This document shows positions 43,182 through 52,764 of a stretch of DNA of 64,000 nucleotides, piece after piece. The DNA lies in assembly GCF_021513195.1 (NCBI RefSeq), contig NZ_CP090974.1:322001-386000 (forward strand), read 5' to 3'. Position 1 is the first letter of the stretch. Each line of letters opens with the position of its first letter. A program made the position numbers and the translations under genes. Origin of the DNA: Shewanella sp. OMA3-2 (GTDB lineage: Bacteria; Pseudomonadota; Gammaproteobacteria; Enterobacterales; Shewanellaceae). The notes beneath the pieces are model-generated. The model worked only from the letters and a program-made list of their open reading frames with translations. It ran no database searches and was not told where the DNA came from.

Positions 43182-43658
43182 TCACGCTTTAAAGTGACCA
43201 GATTTACCACCACGCTTTTCCAATAATTTAATCTGTGAAATGATCATATCTTTCTGCACCGCTTTACACATATCGTAGATGGTTAATGCCGCCACAGATG
43301 CCGCGGTTAACGCTTCCATTTCAACGCCTGTTTTACCTGATAACTTACATAAACTATTAATACGCACCCGATTAAATTCAGGTTCAGCGACTAAATCAAC
43401 TTCCACTTTGGTGAGCATTAACGGGTGGCATAAAGGAATTAAATCAGCGGTCTTTTTCGCCGCTTGAATGCCGGCAATGCGTGCGGTAGCAAAAACATCA
43501 CCTTTGTGATGGCTGCCGCTCATGATCATTTCAAGGGTTGCGGGAGCCATCTCGATAAATGCTTCAGCGCGGGCTTCACGCTCAGTGACCACTTTGTCGG
43601 TCACATCAACCATGTGGGCATTGCCGTCAGCATTAATATGGGTAAATGCGTTGCTCAT
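43182..43658 (-). CDS. moaC: Cyclic pyranopterin monophosphate synthase MoaC
   Basis: MoaC makes cPMP from the MoaA product. The 158-residue protein has [13 protein letters not shown], the lid and active-site motif LIPLCHPL, and the late segment [29 protein letters not shown]. Family match is complete in length and motifs. Confidence 0.96.
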   Translation of the reverse strand: MSNAFTHINADGNAHMVDVTDKVVTEREARAEAFIEMAPATLEMIMSGSHHKGDVFATARIAGIQAAKKTADLIPLCHPLMLTKVEVDLVAEPEFNRVRINSLCKLSGKTGVEMEALTAASVAALTIYDMCKAVQKDMIISQIKLLEKRGGKSGHFKA

Positions 43659-43692
43659 TAGTTAAAGCCTTTAATTTGAGAGAGAAATAAAA

Positions 43693-44673
43693 CTAGCCAC
43701 CAATTGAGGCTAAGTGCTGGGTAACACCCGTGATCCCTTGGTGTAAATAGTGGGTTTGTTCTTTTTGGGCAAGTTGACTATGAAGACGCTGGATTAACTC
43801 GGGACGCTGATCGGCATGTTGTAATAAATCACGTAAATCAAGGCCGCTTTCGGTGAATAAACATAAATGCAGTTTACCTTTAGCCGATACTCGTAAGCGA
43901 TTACAACTGGCACAAAAATCTTTCGCATAAGGCATGATCAAACCAATTCGGCCTTGATAATCTGGGCGACTAAAGTTTTGCGCGGGGCCATCATCCACAG
44001 CTGAGCGATCATGTAACCAGCCTTCTGCCATCAAGCGCGCCTTAATATCATTACCCGCTAAATGATGCGCTTTAAAATAGTCATGGCCTAGCCCGGTTTC
44101 CATTAACTCAATAAAGCGTAAATCAATCGGAGTATGTTTAATCCAGTGTAAAAAGCGCGGTAAATCTTTGCTGTTGAGATCTTTCAGTAACACAGCGTTG
44201 ACTTTGACTCGTTCAAATCCGGCTTCCAGCGCAGCATCAATACCGCGCATCACTTCATCAAACTTATTCTCACCGGTTATTTGATGAAACATACGCGGAT
44301 CTAAGCTGTCTACTGACACATTGATACGTCTTAAGCCTGCGTCGTACCATTGCTTGGCATTTTTTTCTAAGCGATAGCCATTGGTGGTCATAGCAACTGT
44401 GTGGATATTGGGGTTATCAGCAACAATCCGCACAATATCAGTAAAGTCTTTACGCAGAGTAGGCTCACCACCAGTGATTCGAATTTTTTGAGTACCAACC
44501 TCGCCAAAAGCAGCGACCAAGTTTTCAATTTCTGACAGGGTCAAAAAGCTTTGTCTACCGTCGGGACGGTAGCCATCTGGTAAACAGTAGGTACATTTGA
44601 AATTACAAACGTCAGTAATCGACATTCGTAAATAATGGAATTTTCGACCAAATTTGTCTTGTAGTTGGGACAT
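43693..44673 (-). CDS. moaA: GTP 3',8-cyclase MoaA
   Basis: MoaA is a radical SAM enzyme with two 4Fe-4S clusters that rearranges GTP in the first step of Moco synthesis. The SAM cluster motif is CNFKCTYC; the C-terminal cluster uses CASCNRLR and a later Cys in HLCLF; the protein ends in the functional Gly-Gly. I start at ATG 44673 with GGAAAGG 5 bases upstream; the frame extends upstream, but that part lies in the riboswitch. It is first in moaACDE-modABC. Confidence 0.96.
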   Translation of the reverse strand: MSQLQDKFGRKFHYLRMSITDVCNFKCTYCLPDGYRPDGRQSFLTLSEIENLVAAFGEVGTQKIRITGGEPTLRKDFTDIVRIVADNPNIHTVAMTTNGYRLEKNAKQWYDAGLRRINVSVDSLDPRMFHQITGENKFDEVMRGIDAALEAGFERVKVNAVLLKDLNSKDLPRFLHWIKHTPIDLRFIELMETGLGHDYFKAHHLAGNDIKARLMAEGWLHDRSAVDDGPAQNFSRPDYQGRIGLIMPYAKDFCASCNRLRVSAKGKLHLCLFTESGLDLRDLLQHADQRPELIQRLHSQLAQKEQTHYLHQGITGVTQHLASIGG

Positions 44674-44689
44674 GTTAACCTTTCCAAGT

Positions 44690-44790
44690 GTGGGAGGTGA
44701 GTGCATTTCTTTACCCACCCTGGTGGCATTATTACCACGGCTAAGTATCCATATCTATTGACGTAGGATAAAAAGCTCGGAGAACCGTCA
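44690..44790 (-). ncRNA. Probable Moco riboswitch (molybdenum cofactor RNA motif) upstream of moaA
   Basis: The moaA leader contains GCCGTGG, GCCACC and GGGTGGGTAAAGAAATGCAC blocks in order, with a GTGG/CCAC hairpin. A second stem GGTGGGT/ACTCACC (one G-U pair) surrounds the AAAGAAATGC loop. A CCTCCC tract next to it lies just before the GGAAAGG ribosome site, so pairing could block translation. The position and block pattern agree with the Moco RNA known upstream of moaA in gammaproteobacteria, which lowers expression when Moco is abundant. Boundaries are estimated from the promoter; a covariance search would settle it. Confidence 0.72.
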
Positions 44791-44796
44791 ACATTG

Positions 44797-44823
44797 ATTA
44801 TAGGCCTAAAAGGCTGTTCACAA
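44797..44823 (-). promoter_or_regulatory. Candidate sigma-70 promoter of the moa-mod operon
   Basis: A perfect -10 TATAAT (44797-44802 read on the minus strand) is preceded by TTGTGA with a short 15-base spacer. It would start RNA at about 44790, just before the riboswitch. Confidence 0.55.
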
Positions 44824-44954
44824 ATACCCCTTTCGCTGTATTTGTCGATAATAATGACGCTGGTATTAACGATTTGTGACCTGGCTCACTATGATCAAAT
44901 AGATTGAAATACTGGGCTACACGATAAAATTACGGTAAGGTAAGCAATAGGATA

Positions 44955-44966
44955 AAACGATCGTTT
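44955..44966. promoter_or_regulatory. Palindrome AAACGATCGTTT, possible PsrA-type operator of ETF-QO
   Basis: A perfect 12-bp palindrome lies about 70 bases upstream of the ETF-QO start. It fits the AAAC-N4-GTTT core reported for the fatty-acid regulator PsrA, which is known to control beta-oxidation and electron-transfer flavoprotein genes in related bacteria. The outer G/C bases of that consensus are absent, so the call is tentative. Confidence 0.4.
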
Positions 44967-45036
44967 AGTTATCGTATTCGTAAATATAAAAATAACAATA
45001 AACCCAATATAAAACTGGCAATTTAAAGGTGAGAAG

Positions 45037-46685
45037 ATGGAACGCGAATCAATGGAATTCGACGTAGTAATCGTCGGAGCAGGCCCAGCAGGTTTAGCAA
45101 CCGCATGTCGTCTAATGCAAATATCTAAAGATGCTGAAAAAGAAATCACCGTTTGTGTAGTCGAAAAAGGCTCAGAAGTCGGTGCTCACATTTTATCTGG
45201 CGCAGTTTTTCAACCCGATGTGTTAGACGAATTGTTTAAAGATTGGCGTGATACAGACTCTCCGATGAAAACGAAAGTCACTGATGACGATATTTATCTA
45301 TTAAATTCAGATACACAATCTCGTCTGATCCCAAATAGTTTAGTGCCAAAAACCATGCACAATACCGGCAACTATATTATTAGTGTTGGTAATTTAACCC
45401 GCTGGTTAGCTGAGCGCGCTGAAGCGATGGGCGTCGAAATTTTCCCTGGCTTCGCCGCAAGCGAGTTACTGTTTAATGAAGATAACAGCGTTAAAGGTAT
45501 TTTAATTGGTGATATGGGCGTTGGCGAAAATGGTCAACCAAAAGACAGTTTCATGCCTGGGATGGAGTTACATGGCAAGTACACTGTGTTTTCAGAAGGT
45601 TGCCGTGGTCACTTAGGTAAACAACTGATCGAAAAATTCCATTTAGATAATGGTAAACCCCCACAACATTATGGTTTAGGATTTAAAGAAATTTGGAAAA
45701 TCCTGGCTGAACAACATCAGCAGGGGAAAGTGGTTCATACTGGTGGCTGGCCACTAAACAATGGTTCGTCTGGTGGCGGCTTCTTGTATCATATGGAAGA
45801 TAACCAAGTCGCTGTCGGTTTAATTGTTGATCTAAACTATAAAAACCCTCATCTCAGTCCATTTGATGAATTTCAGCGTTATAAAACACACCCTGGTTAT
45901 CTCGCAATATTTAACCGGCGGCGAACGACTCACCTATGGCGCCCGAGCCATTGCAAAAGGCGGATTAAATTCGTTACCGAAAATGAGCTTTCCAGGCGGG
46001 CTGATCATTGGTTGTAATGCTGGTACATTGAACTTTGCCAAAATTAAAGGCACCCATACTGCTATTAAGAGTGGTATTTTGGCGGCAGAAACCTTAGGCG
46101 AAGGCTTACTTGCAGGGCTAACGGGGGGAAAGATTTAGACTGCTTCCAAACCCGCTTTGAAAAAAGTTGGCTGTACGAGGAGTTACATCAATCACGTAAC
46201 TTTGGTCCTGCCCTGCATAAGTTTGGCACCCTTATTGGCGGCGCATTTAACTTTATCGACCAGAATTGGTTTGGCGGTAAGTTCCGGTGACATTCAGAGA
46301 TACCACACCTGATTACGCCACTATGGGGCTCGCAAGCGATTACAATAAAATCGATTATCCAAAACATGATGGCAAATTAAGTTTTGATAAACTATCGTCG
46401 GTTTATTTATCCAATACTCATCATGAAGAGAATCAACCCTGCCACTTACGCCTAAAAGATCAAAGCATCCCTATTTCGGTAAACTTAGCAAAGTTTGATG
46501 AACCAGCGCAGCGTTACTGTCCCGCCGGTGTATATGAAGTTGTAGAGGACGCGGGTGACAACAAATTTGTGATTAATAGCCAAAACTGTATTCATTGTAA
46601 AACCTGTGACATAAAAGACCCAAGCCAAAACATTACTTGGGTAACACCAGAGGGCGGCGGCGGTCCAAACTATCCAAATATGTGA
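45037..46685 (+). CDS. Electron transfer flavoprotein-ubiquinone oxidoreductase (three one-base frameshifts)
   Basis: ETF-QO passes electrons from acyl-CoA dehydrogenases via ETF to ubiquinone at the membrane. The N-terminus has the FAD motif [17 protein letters not shown]. The middle has [10 protein letters not shown] and GGWPLNN. The C-terminus has the 4Fe-4S motif [11 protein letters not shown] and ends [10 protein letters not shown]. Shifts occur at 45895-45898 (one extra base), 46123-46128 (six-G run, one base short) and about 46284-46287 (one base short). Correcting them gives 549 residues, the usual size. AAAGGTGAG precedes the ATG. Probably a normal gene damaged by sequence errors. 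Confidence 0.9.
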
Positions 46686-46716
46686 TTAATGTTTACTTAT
46701 TACAGCTAATTTTAAT

Positions 46717-46743
46717 AAACGCACTATTATTGGTGCGTTTTTT
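46717..46743 (+). terminator. Terminator after ETF-QO
   Basis: An 8-bp stem AAACGCAC/GTGCGTTT with an 8-base loop is followed by a T-run, about 30 bases past the stop. Confidence 0.85.
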
Positions 46744-46765
46744 ATATCTATTAAGCTAAGCTTAT

Positions 46766-46792
46766 TCAAGTTTTCCCGCTTAAGTCCGATAT
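46766..46792 (+). promoter_or_regulatory. Sigma-28 (FliA)-type flagellar promoter of the chemoreceptor gene
   Basis: TCAAGTTT, an 11-base spacer and TCCGATAT match the sigma-28 consensus TAAAGTTT-N11-GCCGATAA at 13 of 16 positions. It lies about 30 bases before the MCP start, as expected for a chemotaxis gene of the late flagellar class. Confidence 0.75.
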
Positions 46793-46821
46793 AAAGTGAC
46801 AACTGCTACAAGGCGTATGAC

Positions 46822-48740
46822 ATGAATTTTTTTAGCCAATTAACTATCAAACAAAAAATATTACTGACCGTAACACTTGCGGTACTGCTTTCAACCATTC
46901 TCGTGGGCGTAATGAGCCAGCGCAGTGCCAAAAATGTGGTTGAAGAGCGTATGCTTAGTTCAGAAATGCCCAGCATACTAATGCAAATGCGTAACAAGGT
47001 TGAGATGGATGTCAGCATTTTGATGAATGCAGCCGAACAACTCGCCAGCAGCAAAATGTTACTAAACTGGTTAGAGCAAGGTCGCCCTGCCAGTGAAGAA
47101 GATGATGTGGTGGCACAGTTAAAAGGCCTTACTCAGCAATATGATCTTGCACAAGCCTCCTTTGCCGACAGACAAACTGCGGCTTATTATACTCAAGACG
47201 GCTTTTTACGTATATTGACCCCTCAACAAGACGATTGGTTTTTTAACTATAAAAATAGTGGCCAAGAGCGGATGCTGAATGTTTTTACCGAAGACAACGG
47301 TGATGTAAAACTGTTTATCAACTACCAACAACCCAATGGCCGTGGTTTAGTGGGGTTAGGAAAATCACTGGATGATATGGTCAATCTATTAGCGTCGTTC
47401 AAAATTGAAGAATCGGGCTTTGTGTACCTGGTTGATGCTGAGGGCCAAGTCAAGCTGTACAAAGATAAAAACCAAAGAGGTAAACAATCCTTAAATCAGT
47501 TATACCCCAATGCTGATGTCCAAAAGCTGCTCAACAAGAACGATTTTAACCTTGTTAAAGCCGATGTTGATAACCAGCATATGCTTATCGCCAGCAGTTA
47601 TATTCCTTCTATGGGCTGGTATTTAGTTGCTCAAGTACCTGAAGCTGAAGTTTTTGCGTTAATCAACGAGTCGTCATATCAAATTTTAATTTCGACCATT
47701 ATTATTGCGGCAATATTTATTGTTATCGCTATTGTTGTAGCAGGCTCGGTAAGTCGCCCAATTACCCAAGTGGCTGAACTATTTAGAAACATTGGTGAAG
47801 GCGAAGGTGATTTACGTCAGCGTCTACCCGTTAATGGTGAAGATGAAATAGCCCAGCTCGCTCGCGGCTTTAATAGTTTTATCAGTAAAATTCAAGACTC
47901 GGTCATTGAGGTTGCTCAAACCAGTGAGCTGCTGGGTAAATCTGCTATTGATGTATCAAATCAAGCACATCAAACATTAGAAGACAGCCAGCTTCAAAAA
48001 GATCGCACCATTATGGTTGTAACAGCGATTAATGAAATGGGCGCCACAGTTAATGAAATAGCCAGCAACGCAGCCCAAGCTGCTGTTACTGCTAGAGAGG
48101 CTGATTCCGAATCAATTGAAGGACAACAAGTTGTTACCGGGCCCGTAATACCATTAACCAACTGTCTAAAGATGTAGGTCAAGTCGGTGAAGTGATTGAA
48201 TCACTTGCCACGCACACTAAATCGATTGGCGGTATTTTGGATGTTATTCGCGCCATTTCAGAACAAACTAACTTATTGGCGTTAAATGCGGCGATTGAAG
48301 CTGCCCGCGCTGGTGAAGCAGGCCGAGGTTTTGCGGTGGTTGCCGATGAGGTTAGAAACCTTGCGTCACGCACAGCTGCATCGACCAATGAAGTACAAAC
48401 TATGATAGATAAGTTACAGTCTGAAGCAAGTAGAGCCGTTAGTGCGATGGAGCAATCACGTAATCGCTCACGCGAAGGAGTGCAAGCGGTTGATGATGCC
48501 AGCAACTCACTCAGCGGTATTAGCCAGCAAATTGCCTCAATTAGCGACATGAATATTCAAGTTGCTGCAGCTACCGAAGAGCAATCAACTGTGGTTGAAG
48601 ACATTAACCGCAATGTGACCGAAATTAACGATATTACTCAACGCACAGCACAAACGGCACAAGCTGCTGCGCAGGCAAGTAAATCACTGAATCAACTTGC
48701 CACCCGCTTAGATACTTTAGTGGCACGTTTTAAAGTATAA
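46822..48740 (+). CDS. Methyl-accepting chemotaxis protein with dCache-like sensor (one-base frameshift)
   Basis: This transmembrane chemoreceptor signals to CheA/CheW. It has a first membrane helix (about 12-30), a periplasmic Cache-type sensor (about 31-285, with [16 protein letters not shown] and [10 protein letters not shown]), a second helix (about 292-312), HAMP ([14 protein letters not shown]) and the signalling domain with hairpin tip [36 protein letters not shown]. The frame breaks at 48137-48138; one more C restores [16 protein letters not shown] and about 639 residues. The ligand is unknown. Confidence 0.9.
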
Positions 48741-48760
48741 AACGTTAACTGTAGTAATAA

Positions 48761-48800
48761 AAATGCCGCGATAACTCTGCTGAGTTCGCGGCATTTTTTT
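48761..48800 (+). terminator. Terminator after the MCP gene
   Basis: A 10-bp stem AAATGCCGCG/CGCGGCATTT (48761-48770 with 48787-48796), extended inside by AACTC/GAGTT, is followed by seven T. It may also serve the convergent DUF4870 gene. Confidence 0.9.
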
Positions 48801-48816
48801 ATTAAGCTTAGTCAGC

Positions 48817-49200
48817 CTATTTTAAAAACTTAATGGTTAACGGATATTGGTACGCCACACCTTCTGTCGCTTTCATGATAGCGATAATAGTGCAAATGAT
48901 ATCTAATAATGCTAACGCCCCCAGCAAAAGAAATCCTATGCCGACAAACATTAGCACCACTGAAATACAGACATAAATAAACAAACTGATCTTAAAGTTT
49001 AAGCAATTTTTGCCACACTGATTGGCAAACTCAAACTCATCCCGCTTCATCAACCACACAATTAATGGCCCTAAAATACTGCCCATGGGTATGATGTAAC
49101 CGGCAAAACTTGACGCATGTACCAACACGCCCATGTCCCGAGCTTGCTTATCATTATTAGGTTGGTGACTGGATTGGTGATTGGGTTGTAAATCTTCCAT
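48817..49200 (-). CDS. DUF4870 (Tic20-like) membrane protein
   Basis: The 127-residue protein has a polar start, then VLVHASSFAGYIIPMGSILGPLIVWLMKRDEFEFANQCGKNCLNF, the DUF4870 signature, and three or four hydrophobic helices ending near LTIKFLK. It lies in the inner membrane; function is unknown. It follows the MOSC gene by 18 bp and may be co-transcribed. Confidence 0.87.
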   Translation of the reverse strand: MEDLQPNHQSSHQPNNDKQARDMGVLVHASSFAGYIIPMGSILGPLIVWLMKRDEFEFANQCGKNCLNFKISLFIYVCISVVLMFVGIGFLLLGALALLDIICTIIAIMKATEGVAYQYPLTIKFLK

Positions 49201-49218
49201 GATACTTCCTTAAATTAA

Positions 49219-49911
49219 TTATTCAGCCTTACCATACAAGCGCATCTGCCAATCTTCAATCGATTGATGACTGATACGACGAGTTAGCGAGTCGACCCAA
49301 GATTGCGCCAATCCCGGACATTGTAAAAGTTGTTGATATTGTTTAGCGTCAAACTCTGGTAAAAAGTAAATTTTCATCGCATCAGCAATACTGATATCAG
49401 ATAAGCGGTCAACAAGATAAATAGCATCATTACTGGCAATATCACCTTCTGATAACACCCTATAAAACCAGCCACACATTTTACTTTTTTGCATCGCAAG
49501 GGCAAACTCAGAATGACCAAATTGAAGATTAAGCTTAAAACAGGGCGAGCGCGGTTGAGTAACCTGCAAAGTGACATCACCAATTTGCATAATGTCGCCG
49601 ATATTTACCTGGGATTCATTCAAGCCGACGGTACTGATATTTTCTCCCATTGCGGGCGCATCTTTAAATGATGACATCATGTCCCAGCGACGATATTGAC
49701 CATAATGTTCGCGGGGGAAATGATGTAAAACGCGATCTAAACCGCCATGATGCTTAGGGTCTGCTTCACCATTACCCAGCACCCTATCAAACTGAACCGT
49801 CAGTTTATTAACAGCATACTTTTGGTTAATACTACTGGCGACACCGTTGTGCATTTGTACTTCATCACCTAAATAAAGCGCCGAGATTTGATTAACTATG
49901 CGATTTTTCAC
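49219..49911 (-). CDS. MOSC domain protein, YiiM-like
   Basis: MOSC proteins of the YiiM family bind molybdenum cofactor and help reduce N-hydroxylated bases such as 6-N-hydroxylaminopurine. The 230-residue product shows DPKHHGGLDRVLHHFP, MGENISTVGLNE, and QPRSPCFKLNLQFG with the likely Mo-ligand cysteine, plus the 3-alpha tail (WVDSLTRRI). Its occurrence here fits the molybdenum theme of the region, though it is not in the moa operon. Confidence 0.85.
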   Translation of the reverse strand: MKNRIVNQISALYLGDEVQMHNGVASSINQKYAVNKLTVQFDRVLGNGEADPKHHGGLDRVLHHFPREHYGQYRRWDMMSSFKDAPAMGENISTVGLNESQVNIGDIMQIGDVTLQVTQPRSPCFKLNLQFGHSEFALAMQKSKMCGWFYRVLSEGDIASNDAIYLVDRLSDISIADAMKIYFLPEFDAKQYQQLLQCPGLAQSWVDSLTRRISHQSIEDWQMRLYGKAE

Positions 49912-49974
49912 TCAGTACATCCTTGAACAAGACCTGTTTTGAAACATCAACATACCTAAAAAAAATGCAAAAAA

Positions 49975-50003
49975 AAGCCTCGCCAGTAAAACTGGTAAGG
50001 CTG
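49975..50003 (-). terminator. Terminator, likely of the PfkB kinase transcript
   Basis: An imperfect 11-bp stem (AGCCT and GCCAGT pairing with ACTGGT and AGGCT, one unpaired base on each arm) with an AAA loop is followed on the minus strand by a long T-run. Confidence 0.75.
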
Positions 50004-50134
50004 AATATATCAAATGGGGAATTCAGGCTCTATGAGATAGAGTCAGAAAAAAACGCTTAAGACATTAAAGAGTAAACTCGCTCTCCAACATGAATGACTT
50101 TACCCTGCTTTGATGACAAACAAATGACAAGTAT

Positions 50135-50168
50135 TAACTCTGCATTTAACTCTGCATTTAACTCTGCA
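50135..50168. repeat. 12-bp tandem repeat, nearly three copies
   Basis: The unit TAACTCTGCATT occurs twice in full and once as TAACTCTGCA, ending in CTGCAG. It lies in the non-coding tail of the kinase gene. No function is apparent. Confidence 0.8.
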
Positions 50169-50192
50169 GAGTTTAACTTAACAGATAGTTTT

Positions 50193-51017
50193 TTAGCTTA
50201 TCCCCGGTACAGAGCTCGGCGTAGCAACCGCAAATGCTGCCCACCTGGCGCCTTCGGCCATTGCAGTAGTTATACTATACCCATGACATAAACCATGAAT
50301 AACACCGGCGGCATAGTTATCACCCGCTCCCGTTGTATCGACTACACTAGAGGATACCGCTGGAACATGTTGCTGACCGGTTGGGGTATATACCGTCGCG
50401 CCATTTTCGCCATCGGTAACAATAAAAGATTGTAAATGCTCGCCACTGATAGATTGAGCAAACGCCCACAAATCCTGCCCGCAACGACCTTGCATATCAG
50501 TTATTGACGCAATCAATATATGGCAAGGCCTTGGGCGCTGATCTTTTGCTAGCTGCGCAACCACAAGTGTTTGAGGTTGCGCCATGGCGGCTAATGCCCA
50601 TACATCGGCACCGAGTGCTGAGGTATTAATATAAAACGCATCCCACTTAGCCCAATTAGGCTGTTTAGCTAATTCAAAGGTGGGTCGCTGCGGCCTGATA
50701 ATAGTACGCTCGCCATCGGGTGTCATCACCAATAGCATTTCACAGGTATTGCCCGCAAATCGTTGCACCATTCGACAATCTAACCCTTGGGTACTGGCTT
50801 GAGCCACAATCCAATCACCAATATCATCAGTGCCTACCTGACTGACTAAAGACACATTGTGCTGTGCCCACACTAAGCCTAATCCGGTATTAGCACCACC
50901 ACCGCCAAGCCTCAAACCACCATCTTGATAATGAAAACGACCACCTGTTTGTAGCGGTTTATCAAGTCGTAAAATACGGTCACAGTTGATATTTGCCAAC
51001 AGAAGTATATTCGCCAT
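50193..51017 (-). CDS. PfkB-family carbohydrate kinase
   Basis: The ribokinase/PfkB fold is shown by GGRFHYQDGGLRLGGGGANTG near the N-terminus and the C-terminal signature DTTGAGDNYAAGVIHG with the catalytic Asp. The 274-residue length is slightly short, and the C-terminus stops soon after the WAAFAVATPSS segment. The sugar or nucleoside substrate cannot be assigned. It lies downstream of the HemN-like gene but behind that gene's terminator. Confidence 0.85.
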   Translation of the reverse strand: MANILLLANINCDRILRLDKPLQTGGRFHYQDGGLRLGGGGANTGLGLVWAQHNVSLVSQVGTDDIGDWIVAQASTQGLDCRMVQRFAGNTCEMLLVMTPDGERTIIRPQRPTFELAKQPNWAKWDAFYINTSALGADVWALAAMAQPQTLVVAQLAKDQRPRPCHILIASITDMQGRCGQDLWAFAQSISGEHLQSFIVTDGENGATVYTPTGQQHVPAVSSSVVDTTGAGDNYAAGVIHGLCHGYSITTAMAEGARWAAFAVATPSSVPGIS

Positions 51018-51057
51018 AAGTCCGTCTTAGCTGATAACAATAGTCTTTAGTATAACA

Positions 51058-51084
51058 AAAAGGCAGTGAACGTCACTGCCTTTT
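51058..51084 (-). terminator. Terminator after the HemN-like gene
   Basis: A perfect 12-bp stem AAAAGGCAGTGA/TCACTGCCTTTT with an ACG loop and a T-run sits between the HemN-like gene and the kinase gene. Confidence 0.92.
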
Positions 51085-51101
51085 GATTCAACCTAATATG
51101 C

Positions 51102-52439
51102 TTACATATCAATATCTGTTAATGGCTTGCGCAGTTGTGCTCTGACATTATCCATACCTGAATAAAACTCTTTCATCATCAGCAAGCCCATCATTTTACC
51201 GTTGTCGGTCACTATCAGTTTATCAGGATTTGTTGGGTCATTCTTAATCGCGCCCATCGCTTTCATTGCAGTCATTTCTTTAAATAATGCAGTGTCTAAG
51301 TTGACCCCAAACTCATCGCGAAAATACTTACGTGATAAGCGGCCTGAAAACATACCCAATAAAAAACGATATTGCATCACTTCTTTCTTTTGATAACGTT
51401 TTTGCTGCTCAACTGCCATGCGCCCCTGGGAAATACGTTGTTGATATTTTTTCAATGAGAAAGTATTCACATACAAGGTGTTATTCAAAAAACTAAATGA
51501 ACCTGAACCTAACCCTAAGTATTCATCATGGTCAATCACATACTCATCAAACCCTTCATTATTGGTTTTACCAAATGCCCAAGCTGATAATTGGGTATAT
51601 TGCCCAGTGAGTTTGTTTAGAATTTGCCGATATTGATTAATCATTTCACCGTGGGGCGCAGCCAGCGTTCCCTTAACGCTTTTACGTGTTTGATGGGTGA
51701 TCATTAATGGATAAGTGGTAATTTGTCTTGGGTCTAGCTTTGAGGCCATTTCCAAATCTGACTGAATAATGTCATCTGTTTGACCACGAAAACCAAAAAT
51801 CAAATCGACATTAATGATCGGAAATAATTCTTTTGCCGCCATAATACGGTCAAAGGTTTGCTGGCCTGAACCAAACTTATCTAAACGGTCAGTCATCTTT
51901 AAAATACCGTCATCAAAGCTTTGTACGCCAATCGACATTCTGTCCACCAAGCCTTTCAGCTGCCTAAACTCAGGGTTAGCTAAATGCTGTGGGTCTGACT
52001 CACAAGACACTTCTTTAATATCAGGAAACAAGGTTTTAGCATGTTCAATGGTTCGCGCTAACTCATCCTCTAATACCGTTGTCGTACCGCCACCAATGTA
52101 CATGGAACTAAATTGGTAGCCTAAATCTTTGGCCATCTGCATTTCTTTGCGCAGCGCGACAAAGTATTCCCGCGCCTTGTCTTCACGGAATAAAAAACGA
52201 TGAAAAGTACAAAATGAACACAGGGTGTGACAAAACGGGATATGGGCGTACAACATGTACTTGCGCCCCTCAACCGGCTTAGGCATACGATCGGTTGAAA
52301 TGGTATCTAGGCGCAAATTTTTATCGACATAAAACTGCATCACCTTTTCCATCGAACTAACCATCCAATTTGGCACGGTAATGTTGGACTGATAAGGTCG
52401 AATCACCCCATTGGACGCTGGTTGAATAATTGAAGACAT
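51102..52439 (-). CDS. HemN-like radical SAM protein (coproporphyrinogen III oxidase family)
   Basis: The protein of about 445 residues has the HemN-type cluster motif HIPFCHTLCSFC (CxxxCxxC), YIGGGTTTVLE, SIGVQSFDDGILKMTDR and FGFRGQTDD, followed by a HemN C-terminal-like domain. The start ATG 52439 has AGGA 6 bases upstream; a frame extension to 52505 is rejected. Many members of this family are heme chaperones or other enzymes rather than true oxygen-independent coproporphyrinogen dehydrogenases, so the reaction is left open. Confidence 0.85.
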   Translation of the reverse strand: MSSIIQPASNGVIRPYQSNITVPNWMVSSMEKVMQFYVDKNLRLDTISTDRMPKPVEGRKYMLYAHIPFCHTLCSFCTFHRFLFREDKAREYFVALRKEMQMAKDLGYQFSSMYIGGGTTTVLEDELARTIEHAKTLFPDIKEVSCESDPQHLANPEFRQLKGLVDRMSIGVQSFDDGILKMTDRLDKFGSGQQTFDRIMAAKELFPIINVDLIFGFRGQTDDIIQSDLEMASKLDPRQITTYPLMITHQTRKSVKGTLAAPHGEMINQYRQILNKLTGQYTQLSAWAFGKTNNEGFDEYVIDHDEYLGLGSGSFSFLNNTLYVNTFSLKKYQQRISQGRMAVEQQKRYQKKEVMQYRFLLGMFSGRLSRKYFRDEFGVNLDTALFKEMTAMKAMGAIKNDPTNPDKLIVTDNGKMMGLLMMKEFYSGMDNVRAQLRKPLTDIDM

Positions 52440-52764
52440 AGATAATCCTAAATGAGCGCAATTTTTGCGAGCAAAATCATTGATAACAAAGCGATAAAAA
52501 TACACATCTTGTAAGTGGACGATAAAAGTATCACTTTAGATATAGATAAAATGTGAAGTAGACGATGCTATGTAAACTAAAAGGTAAACTAACCGTCTTT
52601 TCAATGATGATTTGTTAAGCAGGTCATGTTTTAGGTTTGATTAATGTATTGGGCAATAAAAGCAACATCGCAAGGTTCCATCCTGCACAGGTCAAAAGGG
52701 GATCAACAGTAATCCCCTCTTTACTGACCTGGTCAACTGAATTCGGTCACCCTAGTTAAGTTCG

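Noticed and set aside
45890..48180. Programmed frameshifting in ETF-QO and the MCP
   Set aside because: No slippery heptamer or stimulatory structure at the sites, and orthologues are single-frame. Sequence error is simpler.
50094..50291. 65-codon plus-strand ORF over the 12-bp repeats
   Set aside because: Its translation is mostly the repeat, and it overlaps the 3' end of the PfkB gene.
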